Shown here one piece after another: positions 29,039 to 41,000 of a stretch of DNA of 64,000 nt. Source of the stretch: Farysia itapuensis (lineage: Eukaryota; Basidiomycota; Ustilaginomycetes; Ustilaginales; Ustilaginaceae); the NCBI GenBank assembly GCA_023212645.1, contig JALBYC010000007.1, positions 310,001 through 374,000 of the forward strand, in the 5' to 3' direction. Every line of letters begins with the position of its first letter. Position 1 is the stretch's first letter. The notes under the pieces are model-generated. The model was not told the origin of the DNA. It did no database searches and worked only from the letters and a program-made list of their open reading frames with translations. The translations under genes and the position numbers were made by a program.

Positions 29039-29902
29039 ATGCTACGCTCGACAGCTCGATTGTCTTACTCGCTACGGTCTGTACGTCCGGCATTGAACTC
29101 CTTTCGTCTAGCTCTGAGAGGACGGCACAGCACGTGCGGCACAGAGATGGACGCTCAAGTCGGCAAGCAAGGTCCTTCCGTGACGTCGATTACGTCGCAC
29201 CATCAGTACAAGACGGCCGGTTTGGAGCGAGACGAGCTGTCTTCCTCTCCCATTGCACAGTTCAACACGTGGTTCCAGTATGCGCTGCACAATGGCGTGC
29301 CAGAGCCAGAGGCTATGACGATCTCGACAGTGGCTGTGGATGCGCGGACCGGTGTATCACGACCCTCTTCCCGCGTCGTGCTGCTCAAACAGGTTGACCC
29401 GCAAGGATTTCTCTTTTTCAGCAACTATGACTCGCGCAAGGGAAAAGAGCTGGCACAGAATCCGTACGCCTCACTGGCGTTCTACTGGAAGGAGCTCCAT
29501 AGGTCAGTGCGAGTGTGTGGGCGAGTGGAGAAACTGTCGCCATCAGAGTCAAAGGGCTACTATGATTCGCGACCGATTGGTAGTCGAGTTGGTGCTTGGG
29601 CCAGTCCACAGTCGACCACGATTTCATCTCGAGCGCAGCTCGAAGACAAAGTCAGGCAGGTCGAGGAGAGGTTTGACGTGCGCAACGCCGCAGGCCTGGA
29701 CGAAGCCAACCAGTACGACGGACCCAATGTCGACCTCCCCCTTCCACCTTTCTGGGGCGGGTACAGAATCGTGCCAGACGAAATCGAGTTCTGGTGTGGA
29801 AGACCCAACCGTCTCCACGACCGCTTTCGATACACCAGAAGTATCGACAGCTCCCAACCCGCCGACACTGACACCTGGACCATCGACAGACTGGCTCCTT
29901 GA
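29039..29902 (+). CDS. PDX3: Pyridoxamine 5'-phosphate oxidase
   Basis: 287-aa FMN-dependent oxidase that converts pyridoxine or pyridoxamine 5'-phosphate to pyridoxal 5'-phosphate. Conserved FMN/substrate blocks are SSRVVLLKQVDPQGFLFFSN, LAFYWKELHRSVRVCGRVEK, SRPIGSRVGAWASPQS and the C-terminal GGYRIVPDEIEFWCGRPNRL followed by HDRFRY. The first ~36 residues are rich in Arg, Ser and Leu without acidic residues until Met37, so the ATG at 29039 could add a mitochondrial presequence, with Met37 as alternative cytosolic start. Convergent with the MAPR gene, ~60 bp between stops. Confidence 0.95.
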   Translation: MLRSTARLSYSLRSVRPALNSFRLALRGRHSTCGTEMDAQVGKQGPSVTSITSHHQYKTAGLERDELSSSPIAQFNTWFQYALHNGVPEPEAMTISTVAVDARTGVSRPSSRVVLLKQVDPQGFLFFSNYDSRKGKELAQNPYASLAFYWKELHRSVRVCGRVEKLSPSESKGYYDSRPIGSRVGAWASPQSTTISSRAQLEDKVRQVEERFDVRNAAGLDEANQYDGPNVDLPLPPFWGGYRIVPDEIEFWCGRPNRLHDRFRYTRSIDSSQPADTDTWTIDRLAP

Positions 29903-29960
29903 GCTCACAGCCAAAAGAAAAGAGCATTTGTGTAGTCTACGTGTGAAGGTGCGCTCACTG

Positions 29961-30501
29961 TTAAGATGAGACAACTTTGCCGACAATGTTATAACGCTTG
30001 GTGTAGTAAGCAACCTGCGAAATGGCCAGTGTTCTGAGAATTAGTATACGTGCTTTTGTTTGTGAGCCGCAGGAACAAGACGTACCCAGTCGTCGAGCAC
30101 TTTAAGCTCCTTGTCATCCAGGGTGCTGTAGTCAGACACAGCGTCCTCTGGCTTGAGCGACGACTTGCCCAGACCGCGCGAACCGTCCTTGCCCGCAAAA
30201 ATGTGGTATCCTTTGCCGGGCACTGTTGAATACAATTGTAAGTCAGGCGATTCGAGCGTTGACGCAGCTCTGTCGTGATACGTACAGTACATGTCTCGCT
30301 TCTCAGATACGTCAAAGATCTTGCCCTTGATGGCCACGTAGACTGGCTTGGAATCGTCAGAGCCGTTGTACTTAGCCAACTCTTCTGGGGTGAAAGGATC
30401 GTCCTTGGGCGGGCTGTCACAGGCAGAGCGGTCAGCGAGATTCGCAGCACCGAGATGTGGTGCAATACATACTGTGTGGGCTTTGTCGTTGGTTCCATCA
30501 T
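29961..30501 (-). CDS. Cytochrome b5-like / MAPR haem-binding protein (Dap1-like)
   Basis: Four-exon gene I reconstructed: 30501-30473, 30413-30286, 30222-30086 and 30014-29961, giving 115 aa. Introns have GTATGT/GACAG, GTACGT/AACAG and GTACGT/TCGCAG ends; the last also has a perfect TACTAAT branch site. The product reads PFTPEELAKYNG, KPVYVAIKGKIFDVS, GYHIFAGKDGSRGLGKSSLK and ends TKRYNIVGKVVSS. This is the membrane-associated progesterone receptor/Dap1 fold; Tyr58 of GYHIFAG matches the haem-ligating Tyr of PGRMC1. Yeast Dap1 supports P450 enzymes of sterol synthesis. Unlike Dap1 it has no N-terminal TM segment, so it is probably soluble. Divergent from RBG1 with a CACGTG between them. Confidence 0.88.
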
Positions 30502-30592
30502 CTTTTGAGTCGGGGTAGCTGCTGATGTCAGTTGTGGTAGTGTTGAGCATATCGCGTGGCCCAAGCCCACAGAATGTGAAAGGTGGAGAAAT

Positions 30593-30598
30593 CACGTG
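30593..30598. promoter_or_regulatory. CACGTG site between MAPR and RBG1
   Basis: TCACGTG palindromic E-box/CDEI-like site in the 206-bp divergent promoter, ~95 bp upstream of the MAPR start and ~110 bp upstream of the RBG1 start. Confidence 0.4.
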
Positions 30599-30707
30599 TT
30601 AGGCCTGGAAATATTCTCGCCCAAGAAAATTTTGCAGCATGTGCATAGGACCCCAACGTCATTCCATCAACCATTTCCCTAAACAACATCAAGACGTCTG
30701 GCCCAAG

Positions 30708-31811
30708 ATGACGACGGTGCAAAAGATCAAAGAGATCGAAGATGAGATGGCCAAGACGCAGAAGAACAAGGCCACATCATACCATTTGGGTCAATTGCGT
30801 GCCAAGTTGGCCAAGTTGAAACGAGAACTCATCACCCCATCAGGCGGCGGAGGTGGACCTGGTATCGGCTTCGATGTAGCCAAAACAGGTGTGGCGTCCG
30901 TTGGATTTGTCGGTTTCCCATCTGTCGGCAAGTCGACGCTCATGTCTGGTCTTACAGGCACAACGTCCGAAGTGGCCGCGTACGAATTCACAACCTTGAC
31001 GTCAGTCCCCGGCACGATGAAGGTGCATGGAGCGCCTATTCAAATCATCGACTTGCCAGGTATCATTGAAGGTGCAAAGGACGGCAAAGGTCGAGGTCGA
31101 CAGGTCATTGCTGTTGCGCGGACGTGCAACCTGATCTTTATCGTTCTGGACGTAGGTAAACCATTACGAGACAAAGCCATCATCGAAAACGAATTGGAAG
31201 GCTTCGGCATCCGGCTCAACAAGCAGCCACCGCACATTGTCGTCCGCAAAAAGGACAAAGGTGGAATTGCTATCACCAACACTGTGCCCCTGACGAAACT
31301 CGACCACGATGAAATCAAGGCGGTGCTGTCCGAATACCGGATCAGCAATGCCGACGTATCTTTCCGCCAAGATGCCGGCATTGAGGAGCTGATCGACGTG
31401 ATTGAGGGGAACCGAATCTACGTGCCCTGCATCTATGTGCTCAACAAGATCGACTCGATCAGCATTGAAGAGCTTGATCTGCTGTACAAGATTCCAAACA
31501 GTGTGCCCATCTCATCACAGCATTGGTGGAACGTCGACGACGAGCTGGTGGAGAAAATGTGGCAGGAGCTTTCGCTTGTGCGCGTGTATACGAAACCACG
31601 AAAGGCAGCGCCCGACTACTCGGCGCCCGTCGTTCTCAAGAGTGGACGCAGCTCGATTGAGGATTTCTGCAATGCCATTCACAAGGAGATTATCAAGCAG
31701 TTTAAATTCGCCATGGTCTGGGGCAAGTCGGCCAAGCACCCACGCGGACAGCGTGTTGGTATCGACCATATACTCGAGGACGAAGACTGTGTCACCATTT
31801 TCAAGCGCTAG
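30708..31811 (+). CDS. RBG1: Developmentally regulated GTP-binding protein DRG1/Rbg1
   Basis: 367-aa, full-length, intronless DRG1-type GTPase. It begins [20 protein letters not shown] (helix-turn-helix region), followed by the P-loop [10 protein letters not shown] (~68-78), switch [20 protein letters not shown], an S5D2L insertion with lysines, NKID (G4) and a C-terminal TGS domain ending [20 protein letters not shown]. With its DFRP partner (Tma46 in yeast) it associates with ribosomes and relieves stalled translation. The ATG at 30708 gives the conserved N-terminus; the frame is open 23 codons upstream but not conserved. Confidence 0.97.
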   Translation: MTTVQKIKEIEDEMAKTQKNKATSYHLGQLRAKLAKLKRELITPSGGGGGPGIGFDVAKTGVASVGFVGFPSVGKSTLMSGLTGTTSEVAAYEFTTLTSVPGTMKVHGAPIQIIDLPGIIEGAKDGKGRGRQVIAVARTCNLIFIVLDVGKPLRDKAIIENELEGFGIRLNKQPPHIVVRKKDKGGIAITNTVPLTKLDHDEIKAVLSEYRISNADVSFRQDAGIEELIDVIEGNRIYVPCIYVLNKIDSISIEELDLLYKIPNSVPISSQHWWNVDDELVEKMWQELSLVRVYTKPRKAAPDYSAPVVLKSGRSSIEDFCNAIHKEIIKQFKFAMVWGKSAKHPRGQRVGIDHILEDEDCVTIFKR

Positions 31812-32041
31812 CTTTCCTTCTTGCACTCCTTTCCTCTCCCACCCGCACACTTATATATCGCAGCATTGTAAAACATCTCTGTAAGCTAGTCGGTCAGCTT
31901 CAAAAAAGAAGAAACACGCGAAAGCATTTTTACGTCGCTCCTTTATTTGGCTGTGTATTTGTACGCTTTTCAGTGCTCCACAAGAGACGTCAGGTTCCGC
32001 TGCTTTGCTCTTCTTGCTCGACCTCAGCAGGGAAGGGAGTC

Positions 32042-32722
32042 ATGTCGCAACATCACCACAGCGGATCTTGCGGGCATGAACATCACCACGACGATGATTC
32101 TCACGTGAAAGCCGACGAGGGCGAACAGGACTTGCTGTACAGTAGTATTGATCGTGACCAGGTGGTTGTGCTCAACGAGGCAGTCAATGGCTCTGGGGTC
32201 GGGATCCTCAAGACTTGGCAGGACCGCTTCGCCAGTACACCCGAGCTGGTCTCGGACGCCGACGACCAGCTCATCCTACACATCCCCTTTACTACCTCGG
32301 TCAAACTATCTACACTCCTCCTACGTCCTCCCTCCAATTCAGAGCATACACCAGCGACACTCAAGCTGTACAGAAACCTCCCTGCCTCAAGCATCAACTT
32401 TGACGACATCTCCTCCCTCCCTGACTCGGCCATCACAACCACTCTCGACTCCATCCCCACCATCCACGATGCGAACGCAACCAACTCGCTCATCTCCATC
32501 CCCCTCAAGCCCGTCAAGTGGTCCAACACCGACAGCATCACCCTCTTTATCGACGCAAGTCTCGGCGCCGACCTCGCCGGTCTGCTCTTTCTCGGATTCA
32601 AGGGCAAATCTTCCGGCTTGACGCGCGAAGCACCCCAGAACATTGTCTATGAGAGCGCACCTCAACTCAAAGACCATACCAAAATTCAGGGCATGGCCGC
32701 AGGTCACCACTTTGGTCAATAG
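32042..32722 (+). CDS. PITH-domain protein (PITHD1-like)
   Basis: 226-aa protein with a His-rich N-terminus (HHHSGSCGHEHHHDDDSH), as in PITHD1-type proteins, followed by a PITH domain covering most of the chain (LYSSIDRDQVVVLNEAV near the start, LLFLGFKGKSSGL near the end). PITH domains bind the 26S proteasome in TXNL1; this protein lacks a thioredoxin domain. The His cluster may bind metal but this is inference. The start is the first ATG; the frame extends 23 codons upstream without ATG. Confidence 0.9.
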   Translation: MSQHHHSGSCGHEHHHDDDSHVKADEGEQDLLYSSIDRDQVVVLNEAVNGSGVGILKTWQDRFASTPELVSDADDQLILHIPFTTSVKLSTLLLRPPSNSEHTPATLKLYRNLPASSINFDDISSLPDSAITTTLDSIPTIHDANATNSLISIPLKPVKWSNTDSITLFIDASLGADLAGLLFLGFKGKSSGLTREAPQNIVYESAPQLKDHTKIQGMAAGHHFGQ

Positions 32723-32804
32723 CCACAAGGTCACCACTTTGGTACAAGCGCGAGAGCACAAAATTGTAATGTATTGTAAGATAGTATGCCAAAAAAGGGT
32801 GGGT

Positions 32805-35800
32805 CTATGAAGAGAGACGTCGCGCGCTGTCGGACGATGGAATGGACAGATTGGCAGGTCGGACCCCCGGCGGTGATCCGCGTGAAGGCTGCCCAATAGG
32901 CTGTGCGACAAGAGGCGTCATGCTAGCGGCAAAGTGCTTGGGCGTCTCGGGTCGCGGCAGTGGGGTCATTGTGCCAGGAGTAGATGGCACCGATCGGTTG
33001 TGCTTCATGTGAGCCTGGATTAGGTGGCCAGCGCACAATGCGCCCATGAGGGACAGCTCGCCAGCCATGACGGATGCAGCAATGATGCGAGCTAAACGCT
33101 GTGCGTTGGCCCCCGGTGTGGAGGCGTGCGCTCCAGCAATACCCATCATTTCTAGCATAGCCCGTTGGGGCGGCAACACAGTGCCTCCGCCTACAGTGCC
33201 GACTTCAATACTCGGCATCGACACGGTGACCAACAGATCTTGTCCGTCGTTGATCGCCTCCATCAAAGTGATGCAGTTGGACGACTCAACATTTTGCGCT
33301 GGATCTTGTCCCGTGGCAAGGTAGATGGCGGTCAAGATGTTGGCAGCGTGCGCGTTGAATCCACCAATAGAGCCGGCCATGGCAGAACCAATCAGATTCT
33401 TCTTCGTGTTGAGATTGACCAGGTCCGCGACGTTGCATTTCAGCACAGTCTTGACAATGTGCCCAGGAACCACCGACTCGGCTACCACGCTTTTGCCTCG
33501 TCCTTCGATCCAGTTGATGGCGGCAGGCTTCTTGTCCGTGCAGTAGTTGCCAGAGAGCGACAAGACTCGCATCTCGGGGAAGTACTCTTCCATCATCAAT
33601 CCAAGCGCCTTTTCGACGCCCTTCGAGATCATGTTCATGCCCATTGCGTCTCCTGTCGAAGTCGCAAATCGCACGTAAAGAGTTCGTCCGGCCATTACGC
33701 ACCGCAACGATGAGAGACGGGCGAAGCGTGACGTCGAGTCAAAGGCAGCCTTGATGGTGGATGCTCCGTCCTGAGAGTCAATCCATCGCTTGGCTTTGGC
33801 AGCAGAGACCACGCTTGGGAATTCTAGTGCCGGTCCGCGCGTCATAGCGTCTTGCACTAGCACCGTTGTGACGCCACCGCCAGCGTTCAATGCTTTGCAC
33901 CCACGAGAAGTCGATGCAACCAACGTTCCTTCTGTTGTGGCCATAGGAATCGGCATCACTTGTCCGTCGATCGTAAGCGGGCCGGCAATACCGACAGGGA
34001 TTGGCATGAATCCAACAACATTCTCACAGCAAGCTCCCATCACTTTGGCATAGTCGTAGTCACGGTGTGGCAAAAGGGACGACTCCAGCGTCTTGGTAGA
34101 CGATGCACGCGAGACTAGCGCTCGTCGGACTCGTACGGCTCGCTCGTGGTCCTGCAGGACCTTCTCGAGCGCATAAGCGGCAATCTTGCCCTTCTGACTG
34201 AGCAGAACAATTTCCTCGTCCGTGAGGAAAAAGACACCAGCGCCACCAGCGTAGATGTCAACGAGCTCTTCGAACGGCCGCGACACAGATTCGCCCTGAG
34301 CGTCGATATAGGTGGCGTCTTGTTGACGAATCTCCTGGTTTCTGTCGCTCGAGTCCGTGATTGCGCCTTCACCATCAGAGCTCGCCGGGACGTCTGACTG
34401 TTTGAGGGCATCGGCAGCATCCGCCTTGATAGCCTTGGCAGGAATCGCAACGGGCCTCTGTACGTCGGCGTTGCCATTCTCGTGATTGGACGCTGTCTTT
34501 ATGGAGTTCTGATGCGCCAGTTTGGCAAGTGGAGAAGACGCGTTGGCTGCTGACACCTCGGCCAATCTCTTGTGATAGCTTGTTACGCCATCGGCACTGT
34601 GACCACGAAGATTCAGTTGCGGCTTTTCGCCACGTGCACTCCATCTGCGTCGTCTCTCGCCCTGCTCTTCTGTGGCTCTCGCCTCGTTGTCCAGGTGAGC
34701 TCCAATGAAGCGAGCGGCAGCATAAGCGGCGATACCGGCCGCGTTGCCTTCGGCAAGGGTGGCATTACCAGTGGCAATACCCTTCAGCAGATACGCATTT
34801 AAGAAAATGCTGATGCCCAAAGCCAGCGACATCCATTTGCTGATGACTGGGTCACCAACGATGATGGTCCAGCCACTCATGAAGCTGTCCAGTACTGCAA
34901 GCGAAGAGCTTGAGCGACCAAGAGGAACGGGGTGAATACCTGCAGACAGAGACTGGGAGAATAAGCCCGAAGCATTGAGCGCAGCACTGGCAAGAGTGTT
35001 GCGAGAGGGCGAGTGGGCAGCAGTCGAGTCGAGCAGAACGAGAATGGTTGGCTCCGAAATTCGAGCGACGAGATCAATGTTGGCGGGCGAAGAGGAAGCA
35101 AGTTGCGCTAAGAGAGGGGTAATGGCCGCGCTGGCCGAAGGACCAAAGATAGGCGACTGTTCTGCAACTACCTGATACGGGGAAGGCTCATATGTGGCGT
35201 GGTGTCGAGTGATTGCCGATTGAGTGGTGAGGGTCGAGATCAAGTTGAAAGAGTGAAGAACCAAGAATGAGGTGATGAGCAGGAGTTTGAGTCGTGCTGC
35301 AGGGTTCTCAGACTTCCTGCGATTCTCGAGAGGAATGTAGCCAAAGACGGTGCGGAAGATGCGCTTCCACAGAGGTCTGTTAGCAGGTGTCGGACTAGCA
35401 TCACGAGAGACTGAGGTATCAGAGACAGGACTGGCTGGGGCAGAGTCTGCATCAAGAGACAGATCAACATCGACCTTGGGTTTGCGATGACCTCTCTTGA
35501 CCTTGATCCGGTGGATCTCGACCATGACAGTAAGAATCGATACGAAGAATGCGAACAGGAAGATGCAGTCGAAGATGAGAATCAAGGCAGCAAGCTGGCA
35601 GAACTCTCGAAGCCCACTGACACCGCTAGTAGCGCCAACCGCCATGACCGCAATCTCGATGATGTAATCCCGAATGATGGGGACGCCAACTCGATGAACG
35701 GCCGAGACGACAATGTCGTGTGCCGGCAAAGGATTTGGCTCAGCCCATCGTAGGTTGCTGTCGTTCTTGAGTCGTTCTGTCAAGGCCTGCACAAACGACT

Positions 35801-37199
35801 CCTCTCGCGAAACCGCAGAGACGCCGTTGGTTGGCTGCTTGCCAAGAGTGCCAATGTCCGGTTTGCCCTGGTCGAGATTACTGAGCAAAAGGTCTGAGCG
35901 TTCTTTGTTGCTAGTCAAGTTGGCGGAAGGCGTGATGTCGGGATGTGTGAAGACAGCGCGGGTCAACAAATACGGCTTTTCGAAACCAACGAGGATCACC
36001 AAGAAAGGCAAGGCCTCGGATAGACATATCGGATCGACGGTAACATCCAGGTAGTAAGCGAAGGTCAGCGCCAGTAGAAAGGCAAAGGTGGAGGATGTGA
36101 GGACAGAGGTACCAAGCCAGAAATTGCTGCCAAACTTTCGCATGGACAGGAAAAGGTTGACAAAGGTGCCATGCATGAGAATGTAGGCGGACAGCATGAC
36201 GAAGATATCTGCAGAATCTGACTTTTTGAGGAGAGCCCAAAAGCGAATGACGAGAGCTTTGACGGCGTATCCTAACCAGCGAATGCGTTGCACTTCGTCA
36301 GCATTGCCCGAGGTTCTCTTTCCTTTGAGATTGTTGGGAGCGTAAGGGTTGAACTCGCCATCTGGCACGAGTGGAACGATACGAAGACCACTGTACAATT
36401 TGTCCAGTTCGGCAGTCGAGATTTTGAAGACTGCTGCAGCTGGTCGTGGAACCGTTTCTAGAGAGCTTTGCAGCACATTGGACAAGGTGCCAGAGTCGAC
36501 AAGGGTTTCAAGAAATTCAGCCCGAGCTGGAGAGTTGTCGCCTGCCGTGTCGAGAAAGGTACTGCCAAAAACGTAGGCAGAATGCTGTGACGTCTCGTCC
36601 TTGATGAGCTTGACTTTTGCGCTCGATGGGGAAAAGTGACGCGCGAGGTCATTTGCGATGGAAGGAAGTAGCAGTTCTTGGGCGGAAGAGCTGGACGCGG
36701 ATTCATGAGCCCCCGTGATAAGCACAGGCTCGACAAAGTATGTCTGAGCTGTGGCATCGACGACAGAAGAAAGCTCGACGCCGACCGAAGACCGGGTGCG
36801 GGCAAAGTTGCTGAGAGGCTGCCACTTGCTGGTCTTTCCTGCCTTTCGAACATAGACGGTCTCGACGTATGTCTGGTCAGGGACTGCTACCGGCTCGGTC
36901 TTTGTGGCTGTAGTGGCTTGACTTCCTGCCCATTTGAAGAGGCCAGAATATGACGAGCTTGCAGCCAGACTGCTTGCTTCTGATGATATGGGCTCAAAGA
37001 AGTTGGAATGCGTTACAGCATGCAAAAGCTGGAAGTAGGCGAGGGTCACGACGATAAAGATGGTGACAATGACCTCGATAGGGTTTCTGGAAGCTCGAGA
37101 CGCCAGCTTTCGAAGCATGATTCTCGGTAAAGAGAGAGGCTGAGCTGCCAGGTTGAGCGACGAGGTGCTACTTGCGGTGGATGCTGAGTTGGACGACAT
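32805..37199 (-). CDS. HMG1: 3-hydroxy-3-methylglutaryl-CoA reductase
   Basis: 1464-aa ER enzyme that reduces HMG-CoA to mevalonate, the committed step of sterol and isoprenoid synthesis. The N-terminal half has a first TM at ~30-55, a large lumenal loop and a multi-span sterol-sensing region (~310-610; IILRYAL-type spans such as [18 protein letters not shown]). The catalytic domain spans ~1000-1400: [17 protein letters not shown] (~1060), [17 protein letters not shown] with the catalytic Glu, [16 protein letters not shown] (~1186), [18 protein letters not shown] (~1226, catalytic Lys and Asp), [12 protein letters not shown] (~1344) and [10 protein letters not shown] (~1393, catalytic His). 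A further ~65-residue Ser/Thr/Pro-rich tail extends beyond the usual C-terminus. Long Ser/Ala linkers explain the size. Confidence 0.97.
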   Translation of the reverse strand: MSSNSASTASSTSSLNLAAQPLSLPRIMLRKLASRASRNPIEVIVTIFIVVTLAYFQLLHAVTHSNFFEPISSEASSLAASSSYSGLFKWAGSQATTATKTEPVAVPDQTYVETVYVRKAGKTSKWQPLSNFARTRSSVGVELSSVVDATAQTYFVEPVLITGAHESASSSSAQELLLPSIANDLARHFSPSSAKVKLIKDETSQHSAYVFGSTFLDTAGDNSPARAEFLETLVDSGTLSNVLQSSLETVPRPAAAVFKISTAELDKLYSGLRIVPLVPDGEFNPYAPNNLKGKRTSGNADEVQRIRWLGYAVKALVIRFWALLKKSDSADIFVMLSAYILMHGTFVNLFLSMRKFGSNFWLGTSVLTSSTFAFLLALTFAYYLDVTVDPICLSEALPFLVILVGFEKPYLLTRAVFTHPDITPSANLTSNKERSDLLLSNLDQGKPDIGTLGKQPTNGVSAVSREESFVQALTERLKNDSNLRWAEPNPLPAHDIVVSAVHRVGVPIIRDYIIEIAVMAVGATSGVSGLREFCQLAALILIFDCIFLFAFFVSILTVMVEIHRIKVKRGHRKPKVDVDLSLDADSAPASPVSDTSVSRDASPTPANRPLWKRIFRTVFGYIPLENRRKSENPAARLKLLLITSFLVLHSFNLISTLTTQSAITRHHATYEPSPYQVVAEQSPIFGPSASAAITPLLAQLASSSPANIDLVARISEPTILVLLDSTAAHSPSRNTLASAALNASGLFSQSLSAGIHPVPLGRSSSSLAVLDSFMSGWTIIVGDPVISKWMSLALGISIFLNAYLLKGIATGNATLAEGNAAGIAAYAAARFIGAHLDNEARATEEQGERRRRWSARGEKPQLNLRGHSADGVTSYHKRLAEVSAANASSPLAKLAHQNSIKTASNHENGNADVQRPVAIPAKAIKADAADALKQSDVPASSDGEGAITDSSDRNQEIRQQDATYIDAQGESVSRPFEELVDIYAGGAGVFFLTDEEIVLLSQKGKIAAYALEKVLQDHERAVRVRRALVSRASSTKTLESSLLPHRDYDYAKVMGACCENVVGFMPIPVGIAGPLTIDGQVMPIPMATTEGTLVASTSRGCKALNAGGGVTTVLVQDAMTRGPALEFPSVVSAAKAKRWIDSQDGASTIKAAFDSTSRFARLSSLRCVMAGRTLYVRFATSTGDAMGMNMISKGVEKALGLMMEEYFPEMRVLSLSGNYCTDKKPAAINWIEGRGKSVVAESVVPGHIVKTVLKCNVADLVNLNTKKNLIGSAMAGSIGGFNAHAANILTAIYLATGQDPAQNVESSNCITLMEAINDGQDLLVTVSMPSIEVGTVGGGTVLPPQRAMLEMMGIAGAHASTPGANAQRLARIIAASVMAGELSLMGALCAGHLIQAHMKHNRSVPSTPGTMTPLPRPETPKHFAASMTPLVAQPIGQPSRGSPPGVRPANLSIPSSDSARRLSS

Positions 37200-38062
37200 T
37201 GTGAACAGAATGGGAAGGATATGGACAAAGAGGGTAAAGCCAAAACCAGAGCGGAAGTAGGGGCGAAGATAGCTAGCAGGTCATCAAGGTGTTTGTGAGA
37301 ATGGGTTGCAACGATAAGATGTTGACGAAGCCGCGTTGAGATGGCTTTGAGAGGGGGGGCGACAGGACAACGGTGTTGAGCCGGCCTGATGTGGAGAGTG
37401 TGGACGAGGAGCAAAGGGGAGAGTCCAGATGTGTGTATCTCTGCACGCACAGAGGAAGGATGGGGGAAGGAGGCGGAGACGGCTAGCGTAATTGGCCAGA
37501 TTCACTTTTACAACTCGAGAAGGAAGAATCGATGAAATGAATTTGAATTTTTGAGCTGCTGCACGCACTTCGCTGATCAGTCATTTGCCCAATTTCTAGC
37601 TGCATTAACGATCAGCGGCCTTCTACAATACAAACATGCCCAGGCCCTAAACGGCTAAACGATTTCCACTCGCACTGCCCCAACAGTTTGGGGGAAAGAA
37701 CATGCACGCAACCACTGCACATCTGGCTCAAGGTTGTGTCAACCTGCTCTAGCTTCAGGGTCAGCCATGTGACATGACAGCGGCTCACTCTGGGCTTTAC
37801 GCTACGACATCCGGCTGTGCACTCACCCCGGACGAGTGTCAGAATGTCATACCAGACGCGACCGGGACGTGAACAGGTGATTTTTCGCGTTTGCTGTCAG
37901 ATCACTTTGTTGCCAAAAAAATACCCCAACTCGACCTTCGCCCCGGCCGGCATGGCAAATGCCGCTTCAGCTAGCCGATCTTTCTCGGACAATGACGCAG
38001 GCTCCGCACAGCAGCGTAGGGAGAAAAGAGGTGGTGTTTTCATTGCAATGATGATGAGGAGG
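37200..38062. promoter_or_regulatory. HMG1 upstream region / CLU1 3' side
   Basis: 863 bp between the CLU1 stop and the HMG1 start, both transcribed leftwards, so this is the HMG1 promoter and leader plus the CLU1 3' end. It has pyrimidine/purine-biased stretches near the HMG1 start. I saw no sterol-regulatory element that I could defend and no extra gene. Confidence 0.5.
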
Positions 38063-41000
38063 CTACTTTCGGCCTCCTTTGATGGTGTTCTTGGACTTTC
38101 CCTTGGCCTTGCTCGAAGGAGTGGCGTTGGATCCTCCCTGGATGTACTTGACAATCTCGTCAAGTGACTTTTGTGAAGGCGCTTCTCCATCGGTGGCGAT
38201 GCTGGGTTGCTGGACTAGTCGAGGAACGTTGGCAGCAGCAGTAGAAGCTCCTCGTCGAGTGTTGCCAAAGCCGAAACCGCCCTGGCGTGCTTCGCGAGCT
38301 TGGGCTTCCTTTTCCAATTTCGCCACGCGCACGGCAGAAGCAGCCAGACTGAGGCAGAAAGCCTCGCTCTCCTTGGTCTGTGCATCTTCCTTGCCCAGTC
38401 GTTCCTCGAACACTCGCCAGGCTTCCTTTTCGATGCCGAGCGCGGTCTTGAGATCGCCTGACAGAGTGTACGCCTGACTAAGCTCGTGTGCCAGGTTGGC
38501 AGTATGAATGCTGTCCTTTCCAAAGAGGGACAGAGCCAGCTCGTGTGCCGACCTGTAGACACGCAGGCTGATCTCAAACTGTCGTGCGTTCTGCAGCGTG
38601 AGAGCAATGTTGGAAAGCGCATTGACGCAATCGGGGTGTTCTTTGCCGTACACGAGACTCCACAAGTCAAGCACACGTCGCTGGCATAGCAACGACATCT
38701 TGACGTTGCCCGCAGATCGTTCCAGTACAGCAAGATTCATGTACTGGTTCAAAGTCTCGGGGTGGTCCAGGCCGAGTGTACGCTCAGATACGGTAACAGC
38801 CTGGCGCTGGTAGCGCACGGCATTTGCCATGGTCAGATGCTCGTTCAGCGGAGGCAGTTCAGCTTCGGGATCTTCTTTGCCCTCCGCTTTGGCCCGATTG
38901 ATCAATTCTGCCCGCTCCACGGCAAGCGTACCGGTGAGGTGATGAACGATCGTCGCAAACAGAGCATAGCATCGGGCCACCTCGGGATGCACCAGCCCAT
39001 AAACTTGCTCGTGGAAGCTGACACCTTCCATCAGCAATTCCAGCCCTAGGTCCCGATCGTCACGGCTGATCGAAATGCGTCCAGCCTCGAAAGCTTCTTC
39101 CGCCAAAGAACTCTTGGGCGTAGCGTCCTTTACAACAGGAACCAGGTTAAGAATATCCTGCGGCTCAAACACTGTGACTCTGCGTGTCTTTTTGCTGGAT
39201 GTGGTAGAAGCAGCCCCCTTCTTGACACCGTTTACTCCATTGGAAGCACCTTTCTTCTTCGACTGTTGCTTCTTGCTGGACGGGTGAGAGCCGTTGACAT
39301 TGCGGGCTTCATGTTCTCCTTGTGAGTCCTCCGAGGCAACGCCGTTCTCGAGCTGGGAGAGCTCTCCGTCAAAGACGTAGTCTTGCAACTTGAGCTGGAT
39401 TCCAGTTCTGAGTGCGAGTTCTCTCAGTAGCTGTGCAGATCTCAATTCTTGCTCCAAGAAGCCAGTCGGTAGATCGAATCGGAATCGGCGTCGGACTTCA
39501 TTCTGAATTTGCTCCTGCACCAAGGCAGGAGTCAGTGTTGTCCATTCTGCCGCCGTCTGTTCCGAAAGAGCGGAAACAACTGGGCTCGGCTTAGGGTGAG
39601 CGTTGATCTTCTCGCCTAGCAAACAGTTCAAGAAATGCGAAACGCAGGGTGCGACGTTGATTTGCTCGACGTCTCTGAGAAGTCCTCGCAGGATCCGTTT
39701 GCTGGCGCGCAAAGCCATCTCCTGCAGGACGGTTGAGCGGAAGACACGCAAGAAGCCTTGGTATCCCGGCCCGGCCTTCGCCAGGAGATCTTGGTCCAGC
39801 TTATCGCTGCTGTCATCTTCACAAAGTTGAGCGACGAAGCCCAAATAGCGGACGTTGATACCACGAGCGTGCATCTGTCGGGTGAGAGCGCCACCATCAG
39901 CAGCTGTGAACAATCCAGCTGCTACATCCGTCACAAAGCGAGGGATGACAGCGCTGCGCAAGTACTTTCCAGCAAGACGGACAGCTGCAACAGCTGGATC
40001 GGTCTCGTCCGTGATTGGGGTCACGACCTTGGACCCGCCTTCGGTCGATTCGTCGTCTGCGATCTTGAACTCTGCGAATGCGTCAGGGTTGAATGCGAGC
40101 TTGAATTCAGAAGAGTCAATTTGCTCGGGCTCCTTTCTTTCTGCGTCAACGTCAGCGTCTTTAGCATCTCCGCTTTCGGCGTCTTTGGACTCTTTGGCTT
40201 TCTTCTCGGCTTCCTGGCGGGCTGCTAGCTTAGATCGTCCCCATTTGCGGAACTCACTGTCCCAAAAGATCTCGAGCAATTCAGGACGTAGCAACGCCAT
40301 GCGGTGGGGATACTCGGCGGTTTCAGCTGGAGTGTTGGCCGTTGCGTTGATGATCGCGCCTTTGATGTCGTTTTCTAGCCATTCGATGTCCACAGGATTG
40401 AGTCGAGCGAGGTCTAGAGCGTAACGTCGACCGTCAGCACCTCGGAGACCTTTGGAGTCGACGCTGAGCCACAAGGAATGCTTGGCACCCTTGGCGTCCT
40501 CGACATCATGCTGTGCCAAATGCAGTGTCTGAGCGACTTGACTGAAGAGCTTGTGAAAGGAGGCGTTCTCGCGGATAACTTCGGGGCCTTCGACGCCACC
40601 ATAAACAACTTGCGTATCGTCGTTGAGATCAGACTTGACAGCCTTCTCGTCATCCTTGGCAGCGTCTGAAGTAGCGACAGCTCTGTCGTCCGTCGTATCA
40701 TCGTTGCTCGTCTGTCCGTGCATCTCCTCATCAGCGTCGTCCTTTCTGCGGAAGAGTCCTGGGACAATGCTCTGTGCGACCCAGCGCTCGCCTTTCCAAT
40801 CAACGACGACTGTTCCGAGAAGACAAAGGCCATTGACGTCAAGACTGTTCAATGTCTTGATGCCTTGAATGTCTTTTCCGACGGCGACGTGAGCGGCTTC
40901 ATCTCCTCCCATATGCGGATAGAGGTCAACGCCATCTGCACCCTTAGAGATGAACAGGTTGTTGACAATAAACATCTGGGCGTCCCGCTTGTCCATCGGG

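Noticed and set aside
39855..40424. 189-codon plus-strand frame opposite CLU1
   Set aside because: Antisense of a strongly conserved gene; Ser/Ala-rich translation typical of antisense frames in GC-rich coding DNA.
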